A stretch of DNA of 16,979 nucleotides. Source: Pseudomonadota bacterium (lineage in GTDB: Bacteria; Pseudomonadota; Alphaproteobacteria; Rhizobiales; Rhizobiaceae). Under the pieces are notes generated by a model that had not been told where the DNA came from, did no database searches, and saw only the letters and a list, made by a program, of their open reading frames with translations. Each line of letters begins with the position of its first letter. Within the stretch, counting starts at the first letter, position 1. Position numbers and translations under genes: made by a program. The stretch spans positions 1-16,979 of the forward strand of contig JAEYRU010000130.1 in assembly GCA_023435335.1 (NCBI GenBank), read 5' to 3'. Positions 8,321-14,694 of the stretch are shown here, piece after piece.

Positions 8321-9628
8321 TCACTCCCGCGCTATGGCGTGGAAAAAGGCGCCGGTGACACGCCCCCTGCGTCCGCCCGACGGGCCGATTTCCCGCCCTT
8401 GGCCGTCGGCGAGGTTCGCAAAGGGCTCATCGTCGCCGGCGTCGGTCAGTCGCGCGTAGTGGAACTCGTGGCCGCGGATGGCCGTCCCTTTCGCGCCCAG
8501 CAGCCCCTCCGAAAGCAGGCTGGCCCGGCGGTAGCCCAGGTTCATTCTGCGTTTGGCGAAGCTGGTGGAATGCGAAAGCAGGCCCAGCATGCGGTGGGTT
8601 GCGCCATCGGCATCTTCCAGCGCCTCGCCCAGGACCATGTAGCCGCCGCATTCGCCATGGACAGGCGCGGTTTCGGCGAATTTCCCCATGCCGGCGCGGA
8701 AATTGCCGGCGGCCGAAAGCGCGCCCGCGTGCAGTTCCGGATAGCCGCCGGGCAACCAGCAGACGTCGCAATCCGCAGGCGGCCGCTCGTCGGCGAGCGG
8801 TGAAAAGGGCACGATCTCGGCGCCAAGATCGTGCCATTGACCGGCTAGATGCGGGTACAGGAAAGTGAAGGCCGCGTCGCGGGCCAGCGCGATACGCTGG
8901 CCGGGCGGCGGCAGGGCGACGGCGGCGCTGCCCGCTGGCGCGAAGGGCGCGGCGATTTCGACTATCCGATCGAGATCAAGGGCGGCCTCAACCGCGTCGG
9001 CCAGCCTGTCGATATGGGCGTCGAGACCCTTATGCTCCTCGGCCTGGACCAGGCCGAGATGGCGCTCGGGAAGGGTGAGCTTCTCATCGCGCGGGATGGC
9101 GCCGACCACTGGCAGGCCGATTGCCTCCACCGCCTCGCCGGCAAGCCGGGCGTGGCGCTCGCTGCCGACCTTGTTGAGCACGACGCCAGCGATGCGGACC
9201 GCGGGATCGTATACGGCGAAGCCTTTCGCCACCGCGGCGGCGGTCTGCGACTGGCCGGACACGTCGAGCACCAGCAGCACCGGCAGGCCGAAGGAACGGG
9301 CGAGATCGGCCGCGGCGCCGGAGCGGCCGGATTGTGAGGGGATGCCGTCAAAGAGGCCCATGGCGCTTTCGACGATGACAATGTCGGCCGCCGCCGTCTT
9401 ACTCGCCAGCGTGGCGATCAATTCCGGCGGCATGGCCCAACTGTCGAGGTTGAGACCAGGCCGGCCGGTGGCGGCGGCATGGAAACCGGGATCGATATAG
9501 TCGGGACCGGACTTGGCGCCGCGCACATCCAGCCCCCGCCGCGCCAGCGCACGCATCAGCCCGATGGTCACGCTGGTCTTGCCGGAGCCCGAGCGCGGGG
9601 CGCCGATGATGAGCGCGCGCGCCGTCAT
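8321..9628 (-). CDS. cobB: Hydrogenobyrinic acid a,c-diamide synthase (CobB, CbiA family)
   Basis: CobB uses glutamine and ATP to amidate the a and c side chains of hydrogenobyrinic acid, the step before cobalt insertion in the aerobic pathway. It has 435 residues, the usual size. The N-terminal half is a dethiobiotin-synthetase-like ATPase with P-loop APRSGSGKTS (10-19), KSGPDYIDP (39-47) and MGLFDG (90-95). The C-terminal half is a class I glutamine amidotransferase: CWLPGGYPE (290-298), GECGGYM with nucleophile Cys327, GHEFHY (386-391), and a terminal FFHAI whose His430 is probably the partner of the cysteine. The same frame stays open far upstream, but ATG at 9628 is chosen because it starts directly before the P-loop domain and forms an ATGA overlap with the cobA stop. 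The neighbours cobA and cobS support the assignment. Confidence 0.96.
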   Translation of the reverse strand: MTARALIIGAPRSGSGKTSVTIGLMRALARRGLDVRGAKSGPDYIDPGFHAAATGRPGLNLDSWAMPPELIATLASKTAAADIVIVESAMGLFDGIPSQSGRSGAAADLARSFGLPVLLVLDVSGQSQTAAAVAKGFAVYDPAVRIAGVVLNKVGSERHARLAGEAVEAIGLPVVGAIPRDEKLTLPERHLGLVQAEEHKGLDAHIDRLADAVEAALDLDRIVEIAAPFAPAGSAAVALPPPGQRIALARDAAFTFLYPHLAGQWHDLGAEIVPFSPLADERPPADCDVCWLPGGYPELHAGALSAAGNFRAGMGKFAETAPVHGECGGYMVLGEALEDADGATHRMLGLLSHSTSFAKRRMNLGYRRASLLSEGLLGAKGTAIRGHEFHYARLTDAGDDEPFANLADGQGREIGPSGGRRGRVTGAFFHAIARE

Positions 9629-10413
9629 CCAGCCCAACCTTTCAGCTTCTCGCGCATTGCGACGATCTGGCCGATGACGATGAGCGCCGGCGCCTCGATT
9701 CCCTCGCGCTCCGCCTCGTTCGACAAGGTCGCGAGCGTCGCCACCACGATGCGCTGGCGGCCGGTGGTGGCCGAGGCGATCACGGCCGCAGGCGTGTCGG
9801 CCGGAAGTCCTCCCTGCGCCAGCGCGTCGGCGATCTGCCCCAGGTTCTTGAGGCCCATATAGATGACGATCGGCTGCCCGGCGCGCGCGATCGCCGCCCA
9901 ATCGAGGTCCTCGTCGGTGCCCACGGCATGCCCGGTCGCCAGCGTGACGGCGCGGTTGATGCCGCGCATGGTGGCCGGAATGCCGGCTTCGGCAAGCGCG
10001 CCGAGCGCCGAGGTCATGCCGGGCAGGATGCGGAAGGGGATGCCGGCTTCTGCCAGCGCCAGGGCTTCCTCGCCGCCGCGCCCGAATATGAACGGGTCGC
10101 CTCCCTTCAGCCGCAATACCCTGCGGCCGGAGCGGGCGAGTTCGATGAGCCTGGCGGTGATATCTTCCTGCGTAGGCGAAGGCTGGCCGCCGCGCTTTCC
10201 CGCATAGACAAGCTCGGCCTGGTCGGCCAATGCGAGGATGCGGCGATCGACCAGTGCGTCGTAAACGACCACCTCCGCCTGCGGCAGGGCGGCGGCCACG
10301 GCAAGCGTCAGCATGCCCGGATCGCCCGGCCCGGCGCCGGCGAGCCAGACATGGCCCGGCTCGAGTGCCGGACCATGCCGCAACAGGTTCGCGATCTTGT
10401 CCGCCGCGTTCAT
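9625..10413 (-). CDS. cobA: Uroporphyrinogen-III C-methyltransferase (SUMT, CobA)
   Basis: CobA adds two methyl groups from S-adenosylmethionine to C2 and C7 of uroporphyrinogen III and makes precorrin-2, the entry point of the corrin branch. The protein has 262 residues. The tetrapyrrole methylase motifs are GAGPGDP (26-32), RLKGGDPFIFGR (101-112) and the GMTSALGALAEAGIP segment (132-146). There is no fused CysG-type dehydrogenase domain, so this is a stand-alone SUMT. ATG at 10413 has GGAAAGG about 7 nt upstream. The gene opens the cobA-cobB-cobS-cobT block, faces cbiD across 53 bp, and overlaps cobB by ATGA. A perfect TATAAT on this strand lies about 40 bp before the start, so cobA may have its own promoter. 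The gene symbol is shared with an unrelated adenosyltransferase in enteric bacteria. Confidence 0.96.
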   Translation of the reverse strand: MNAADKIANLLRHGPALEPGHVWLAGAGPGDPGMLTLAVAAALPQAEVVVYDALVDRRILALADQAELVYAGKRGGQPSPTQEDITARLIELARSGRRVLRLKGGDPFIFGRGGEEALALAEAGIPFRILPGMTSALGALAEAGIPATMRGINRAVTLATGHAVGTDEDLDWAAIARAGQPIVIYMGLKNLGQIADALAQGGLPADTPAAVIASATTGRQRIVVATLATLSNEAEREGIEAPALIVIGQIVAMREKLKGWAG

Positions 10414-10430
10414 GCGGATACCTTTCCGGC

Positions 10431-10480
10431 GTGACGGGCGAATTGCGCCCCATTATAGATCGCCGCATGGACAATGAAGA
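10431..10480. promoter_or_regulatory. Candidate divergent cobA/cbiD promoter sharing one -10 island
   Basis: The 53-bp gap between the divergent genes has one AT-rich island in a GC-rich background. On the minus strand it reads as a perfect TATAAT (10457 to 10452). Initiation about 7 nt later would give cobA a leader of about 30 nt with its GGAAAGG ribosome site; the -35 match at 10480-10475 is weak. On the plus strand the same island reads TATAGA (10454-10459), with GTGACG (10431-10436) 17 nt upstream as a 4-of-6 match to TTGACA. Initiation would then fall at or next to the cbiD ATG (10467). This is based on sequence match alone. Confidence 0.35.
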
Positions 10481-11582
10481 CAGGCCGCTGCGCCGCGGCT
10501 GGACTACCGGCACCTGTGCTGCCGCCGCCGCCAAAGCCGCCTGCGTGGCGCTGACGGCCGGCGAGTTTCCCGATCCGGTCGAGGTGACGCTGCCGGGCGG
10601 GACGCGGCCAGCCTTCGCACTGGCGCAATGGGAGATCGGAGACGGCGCGGCGACGGCCGGCATCGTGAAGGACGCGGGCGACGACCCGGACGTTACCCAC
10701 GGCGCACTGATCCTCTCTACCGTGCGGCGCGGGCCGGCGGGCAGCGGGATCACCTTCAAGGCCGGTCCGGGCGTGGGTACGGCGACCCGGCCGGGCCTGC
10801 CTATCGCCGTCGGCGAACCGGCGATCAACCCCGTGCCGCGCAGGATGATCGAGCAGGCGATCAGCGAGGTGGCAGGGGCGGACGCGGACTTCGAGGTCGA
10901 GGTATCGGTGCCGGGCGGCGAAGAGCTGGCCACCCGCACGATGAATCCGCGTCTCGGCATTGTCGGCGGCATCTCGATCCTGGGCACGACTGGGATCGTG
11001 ATCCCCTATTCCTGCTCGGCATGGATACACTCCATCCATCGCGGCATCGACGTGGCCCGCGCGATGGGACTGGATCATGTCATCGGCGCCACCGGCTCGG
11101 CCTCGGAAACCGCCGCCCAGAAGCTGCACGGCGCGCCGGAAGTGGCGCTTGTCGACATGGGCGATTTTGTCGGCGGCATGCTGAAGTACATCCGCGCGCA
11201 TCCGGTGGCGAAGGTCACGATCGCGGGCGGAGTCGCCAAGATAACCAAGCTCGCGCAGGGGATGCTCGACCTCCATTCCAAGCGCGGTGCGCCGGACCTG
11301 ACCGCGCTTGCCGACATCGCCATTGCCGCCGGCGCGCAAGCGACGCTGCCGGAACGGATCGGCAGCGCCAACACTATCGCGGAGGCCTTCCAACTCGCGG
11401 AAGCTGAAGGCGTTGCGCTGGGGGATCATGTCGCCCGCGCGGCTTGGGGAACGGCGGCCGGGGTGCTCGTGAGTCCGGAAATCGCGCTCGAAATCCTCGT
11501 CTTCGACCGCGATGGCCGACTGGTGGGACGCTCGCCTTTTGCGCCGGCTCATAGCGAATCGCGCCCCCTGAAACGGCGCTGA
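10467..11582 (+). CDS. cbiD: CbiD-type precorrin-5 C1-methyltransferase
   Basis: CbiD methylates C1 of the contracted ring (cobalt-precorrin-5B in the anaerobic pathway). Here it presumably works on the metal-free precorrin-5 analogue in place of CobF. The protein has 371 residues, normal for CbiD. The hallmark RGWTTGTCA is at residues 10-18, and GGISILGTTGIVIPYS at 167-182, with GATGSASE further on; these place it firmly in CbiD, not CobF. ATG at 10467 is chosen because it precedes the conserved motif by the usual short distance, although no ribosome site is visible. GTG at 10431 and TTG at 10443 are in-frame alternatives. It is one of two plus-strand genes embedded in the minus-strand cob series, divergent from cobA, and its last 34 bp overlap the 3' end of cobM. 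Confidence 0.93.
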   Translation: MDNEDRPLRRGWTTGTCAAAAAKAACVALTAGEFPDPVEVTLPGGTRPAFALAQWEIGDGAATAGIVKDAGDDPDVTHGALILSTVRRGPAGSGITFKAGPGVGTATRPGLPIAVGEPAINPVPRRMIEQAISEVAGADADFEVEVSVPGGEELATRTMNPRLGIVGGISILGTTGIVIPYSCSAWIHSIHRGIDVARAMGLDHVIGATGSASETAAQKLHGAPEVALVDMGDFVGGMLKYIRAHPVAKVTIAGGVAKITKLAQGMLDLHSKRGAPDLTALADIAIAAGAQATLPERIGSANTIAEAFQLAEAEGVALGDHVARAAWGTAAGVLVSPEIALEILVFDRDGRLVGRSPFAPAHSESRPLKRR

Positions 11583-12313
11583 TAGGAGGCGTCGTAGAGC
11601 GCGCTTTCGCGGAAATCTTCCGCCGCAAGGGCCCGGCCGACGAGAATCAGCGCGGTGCGCTCCACAGGCTCGGCCGCAAGCTTCCGCTCGATATCGGCCA
11701 GCGTGCCGCGGATGATCCGCTCGTCCGGCCATGAGGCGCGCACGACGATCGCGACCGGGCAATCGCCCCCGTAGAGCGGTGTGAGTTCGGCCACGAGGCG
11801 GTCGAGCGCGTGGATGGCGAGATGGATGGCCAGCGTTGCGCCGGTCGCGCCGAACGCGGCAAGCGTCTCGCCTTCCGGCATTCTCGAGGCGCGGCCGGAA
11901 ACACGGGTGAGCACGAGGCTCTGTGCGACCTCCGGAATCGTCAGCTCGCGCCCGAGCGTGGCGGCGGCCGCCGCGAAGGAGGGCACACCCGGCGTCAACG
12001 TGTAGGGAATGCCGCGCGTTTCGAGCCTGCGTATCTGCTCGGCCACGGCGCTCCAGACGGAAAGGTCGCCGGAATGCAGCCGCGCCACGTCCAGGCCACC
12101 CTCATGGGCGGCGGCATACTCCGCTTCGATCTCGTCGAGCGACATAGGCGCCGTGTCGACGAGCTTCGCGCCGGGCGGGCAGTATTGCAGCAGTTCCGGC
12201 GGCACGATCGAGCCTGCAAAAAGACATACGGGGCAACGTGCCAGCAGGTCGCGTCCGCGTACGGTGATGAGATCGGCAGCGCCGGGACCGGCGCCGATAA
12301 AATGCACGGTCAT
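11549..12313 (-). CDS. cobM: Precorrin-4 C11-methyltransferase (CobM)
   Basis: CobM transfers a methyl group from S-adenosylmethionine to C11 of precorrin-4 and yields precorrin-5. The 254-residue protein is a single tetrapyrrole methylase domain, the expected size. It begins with FIGAGPGAADLIT (5-17), then CLFAGSIVPPELL (30-42), which is typical of CobM/CbiF, then RLHSGDLSVW (78-87) and TPGVPSFAAAAATLG (107-121). ATG at 12313 overlaps the cobE stop as ATGA, so it is coupled to cobE. The 3' end runs 34 bp into the opposite-strand cbiD gene, leaving no room for a separate terminator. Placement next to cbiD makes sense biochemically, because CobM's product is what the C1 methyltransferase needs. 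Confidence 0.95.
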   Translation of the reverse strand: MTVHFIGAGPGAADLITVRGRDLLARCPVCLFAGSIVPPELLQYCPPGAKLVDTAPMSLDEIEAEYAAAHEGGLDVARLHSGDLSVWSAVAEQIRRLETRGIPYTLTPGVPSFAAAAATLGRELTIPEVAQSLVLTRVSGRASRMPEGETLAAFGATGATLAIHLAIHALDRLVAELTPLYGGDCPVAIVVRASWPDERIIRGTLADIERKLAAEPVERTALILVGRALAAEDFRESALYDASYQRRFRGRDSL

Positions 12314-12696
12314 GTGCCACCCGCCGTCCGCGCCAGTGCGCAGGTGACGGGGCCGAGCGCAATGCGAGGTCCCAAGAGCGTCGAGTCTTGGCCGGCAGCG
12401 GCAAGAGCGGATGTTTCCGACAGGCTGGGCACGCCCGCGACGGCGAGACTGTTGCCCGAGTGGGTCAATGTGCGTTCGGCCACGGCGGCCAAGGCTGTGT
12501 CGCCCAGTATTTCCAGGGAGAGACCAAGCCCGAGGGCGGCTTCCGCGAAGGCGGGCTCTGAGGCCCTCTTCTGACCAGTGGCCAGCAGACCGATATTCCC
12601 GATCGGGATGTCGTGTTGACGAGCGGCAGCGCGGACGGCCGCCAGCACCTCGTCCACGGTCACATCCTTCCTGCTGCCCAGCCCCGCGACGATCAT
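12310..12696 (-). CDS. cobE: CobE-like protein (CbiG C-terminal domain)
   Basis: This small protein of 128 residues matches the CobE/CbiG C-terminal domain. GLGSRKDV lies near the N-terminus (5-12), and a GVPSLSETSALAAAG block near the middle-to-end is typical of this fold. In the anaerobic pathway full CbiG opens the ring-A lactone and releases acetaldehyde; the exact role of stand-alone CobE in the aerobic pathway is not settled to my knowledge. The N-terminal CbiG domain is absent here. ATG at 12696 is preferred because it makes an ATGA overlap with the cobL stop, and its own stop makes an ATGA overlap with cobM. ATGs at 12708 and 12714 would add 4 or 6 residues. Sitting between cobL and cobM, it is surely co-translated with them. 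Confidence 0.85.
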   Translation of the reverse strand: MIVAGLGSRKDVTVDEVLAAVRAAARQHDIPIGNIGLLATGQKRASEPAFAEAALGLGLSLEILGDTALAAVAERTLTHSGNSLAVAGVPSLSETSALAAAGQDSTLLGPRIALGPVTCALARTAGGT

Positions 12697-13928
12697 GGCT
12701 TCACCCATGTCCATTGGGTCACTGGCATGGCCGCGCGCCAGCCCGTCATCGAGCCGACCGGGGCAGTCCGGGAGACGGCGATGCGGATCAGGTCGCCACC
12801 CAGGTCAGAATGCCGGGCAAGCAGCAGCGTCTCCATCTCCAGCGTCACCGCGTTGGCGACAAGGCGGCCGCGCGACGGCAACGCTTCGATCGCCTTCTCT
12901 AGTACGCCGGGGTCGGAGCCTCCGCCGCCGACGAAGATTGCATGCGGTGTTTCCAGTCCGGCCAGCACCGCCGGCGCGGCGCCCTCGACAAGTTCCAGGC
13001 TCGGCACGCCGAGCGCCTCGGCGTTGCGTCGGATGCGGGCGGCGCGCTCGGGGTTCGCCTCGATCGCGACGGCGCGCATGGAAGGATCGGCCAGCATCCA
13101 TTCGATCGCGATGGACCCTGCGCCGGCGCCGATGTCCCACAGCAGCTCGCCGCGGCGGGGGGCGAGCGCGGAGAGGGTCATGGCGCGGACTTCGCGTTTG
13201 GTGATCTGGCCGTCATGCTCGAAGAAATCGTCGGGCAGGCCGGGGGTCAGGGGCAGGATCGCCGCTTCAGGATATGATTCAACCTCGACGGCCAGAAGGT
13301 TGAGCGGATTGATGTTTTGCAGCGCGAAAGCGTCGGCGCGAACTGAGCGTATCGTCTCACGTGGCCCGCCAAGCGCCTCCAGCACCGTGATGCGCGAAGG
13401 ACCGAAGCCGAGCCTCGTCAGCAGCGCGGCGACTCTGGCCGGACCCTCGGCGTCGGAGGTGAGGCACAACAGCTTTCGGCGCGGATGCAGGTGCGGACGG
13501 AGAAGGGAGATCGACTTGCCGTGCAGCGAGATCGTATCGGCGTCCTGAAGCGCCCAGCCCAGCCGCGCCGCGGCGAGGCTGAGGGCGGACGGGGCGGGGA
13601 TCACGCGCATCTCGTCCGCCGGCACGAGCCGCGCCAGCGTGGCGCCGACGCCATGCAGGAACGGATCGCCGGAGGCGAGCACGCATACCTGTCGACCGGC
13701 AAGCGCGGCAACCGGCTCCACGCTGAAGGGCGAGGGCCATGGCCGCGTCTCGCCGCGGATCAGCGGTGCCGCGAGCTCGAGATGCCGTTTGCCGCCGAAG
13801 ACGATTTCAGCGCCGGCGATCAGCCGCTCCGCCTCGTCGCCGAGGCCCGAGGCGCCGTCCTCGCCGATGCCCACGATCGACAGCCACGGACTTGCGGGCA
13901 TGGGCGCGGCGTGCAACTCAGCGGCCAT
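12693..13928 (-). CDS. cobL: Precorrin-6Y C5,15-methyltransferase (decarboxylating), CobL
   Basis: CobL methylates C5 and C15 and decarboxylates the acetate at C12 of precorrin-6Y, giving precorrin-8X. The protein is a fusion of the domains that are separate as CbiE and CbiT elsewhere. Residues about 15-215 form a tetrapyrrole methylase (SIVGIGEDGASGLGDEA at 17-33, LASGDPFLHGVGATL at 84-98). Residues about 238-400 form a class I Rossmann methyltransferase (LLWDIGAGAGSIAIEW at 262-277, AIEANPERA at 288-296). ATG at 13928 gives 411 residues, close to the Pseudomonas denitrificans length as I recall it. ATG at 13901 (402 residues) also precedes the first motif and cannot be excluded. The gene overlaps cobE by ATGA and faces cobK, whose start codon overlaps the 13928 start on the opposite strand. 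Confidence 0.95.
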   Translation of the reverse strand: MAAELHAAPMPASPWLSIVGIGEDGASGLGDEAERLIAGAEIVFGGKRHLELAAPLIRGETRPWPSPFSVEPVAALAGRQVCVLASGDPFLHGVGATLARLVPADEMRVIPAPSALSLAAARLGWALQDADTISLHGKSISLLRPHLHPRRKLLCLTSDAEGPARVAALLTRLGFGPSRITVLEALGGPRETIRSVRADAFALQNINPLNLLAVEVESYPEAAILPLTPGLPDDFFEHDGQITKREVRAMTLSALAPRRGELLWDIGAGAGSIAIEWMLADPSMRAVAIEANPERAARIRRNAEALGVPSLELVEGAAPAVLAGLETPHAIFVGGGGSDPGVLEKAIEALPSRGRLVANAVTLEMETLLLARHSDLGGDLIRIAVSRTAPVGSMTGWRAAMPVTQWTWVKP

Positions 13929-14694
13929 GACGACCCACCATGTGCTTATCCTGGGCGGCACGACCGAGGCGCGCGGGCTCGCTGGCCGGCTGGCGGCGCG
14001 TAGCGACCTGAAACTCACGCTCTCGCTCGCGGGGCGCACGCGCGAGCCGGCGCCGCAGCCCGTCCCGACGCGCACCGGCGGATTCGGCGGCGCCGAGGGT
14101 CTGACGCGCTGGCTGGAGGCAGAGCGCGTCGCGCTGCTGATCGACGCCACGCATCCCTATGCGGCGCGGATATCGCACAATGCGGCCGAGGCTGCCGCCA
14201 GAGCCGGCGTGGCGATCCTTGCTCTGCGCCGGCCGCCCTGGCAGCGCGTCGAGGGCGACCGCTGGCAGGAGGTGGCGAATATCGACGAGGCGGTCGCCGC
14301 ATTGGGGCGTGCGCCGCGCCGCGTCTTCCTGACGCTTGGCCGGCAGGAGGTGGGCCCGTTCGAGGCCGCGCCGCAGCACCACTATCTCATCCGCAGCGTC
14401 GACCCGATCGAGCCGCCCTTGGCCGTGCCGCACGCCGAATACCTGCTTGGGCGCGGCCCTTTCACGGAAGCTGACGAACGCGTTCTGCTTGAACGGCACT
14501 CCATTGACGCGATCGTCGCCAAGAACAGCGGCGGCACTGCGACCTATGGCAAGGTCGCCGCGGCGCGAGAACTTGGCGTCCCGGTGATCCTGGTGCGGCG
14601 CCCGGAACTGCCGGACGTGCCTGCCGCGGCAACGGTCGATGAGGCAGTGGCGATGACCGCTCATGCGCTTTTCCTCGAAAAGCGCGGCGAATAG
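13927..14694 (+). CDS. cobK: Precorrin-6A reductase (CobK)
   Basis: CobK uses NADPH to reduce the macrocycle of precorrin-6A to precorrin-6B (dihydro-precorrin-6), the substrate of CobL. The protein has 255 residues, the usual length. It shows the N-terminal ILGGTTEARGLA nucleotide-binding segment (8-19), LIDATHPYAARISHNAA (71-87) and AKNSGGTATYGKVAAAREL (198-216), all characteristic of CobK/CbiJ. ATG at 13927 places the motif 8 residues from the start, as in relatives, but no convincing ribosome site precedes it. It reads opposite to the flanking cob genes. Its start overlaps the cobL start region and its last 34 bp overlap the end of cobJ. A perfect hairpin lies in that 3' overlap. Confidence 0.94.
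   Translation: MTTHHVLILGGTTEARGLAGRLAARSDLKLTLSLAGRTREPAPQPVPTRTGGFGGAEGLTRWLEAERVALLIDATHPYAARISHNAAEAAARAGVAILALRRPPWQRVEGDRWQEVANIDEAVAALGRAPRRVFLTLGRQEVGPFEAAPQHHYLIRSVDPIEPPLAVPHAEYLLGRGPFTEADERVLLERHSIDAIVAKNSGGTATYGKVAAARELGVPVILVRRPELPDVPAAATVDEAVAMTAHALFLEKRGE

Noticed and set aside
10414..10466. Cobalamin riboswitch before cobA or cbiD
   Set aside because: The gap is 53 bp, far too short for the roughly 200-nt element, and I saw no B12-box-like conserved core. If one exists it is probably upstream of cobG or cobN, outside the window.
8321..10987. An 888-codon open frame on the minus strand that includes cobB
   Set aside because: Only the last 435 codons (from 9628) look like a protein, namely CobB. 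The upstream part is out of frame over cobA and antisense to cbiD, is low in recognisable domains, and is a high-GC artefact.
10410..11762. 450-codon minus-strand open frame antisense to cbiD
   Set aside because: Arg/Ala/Gly/His-rich shadow of cbiD and the end of cobM, with no recognisable domain; cbiD is clearly real on the other strand.
12697..12714. Longer cobE start at ATG 12714
   Set aside because: It would overlap cobL by 22 bp; ATG 12696 gives the 4-bp ATGA overlap seen at nearly every other junction, with the conserved core starting right after.
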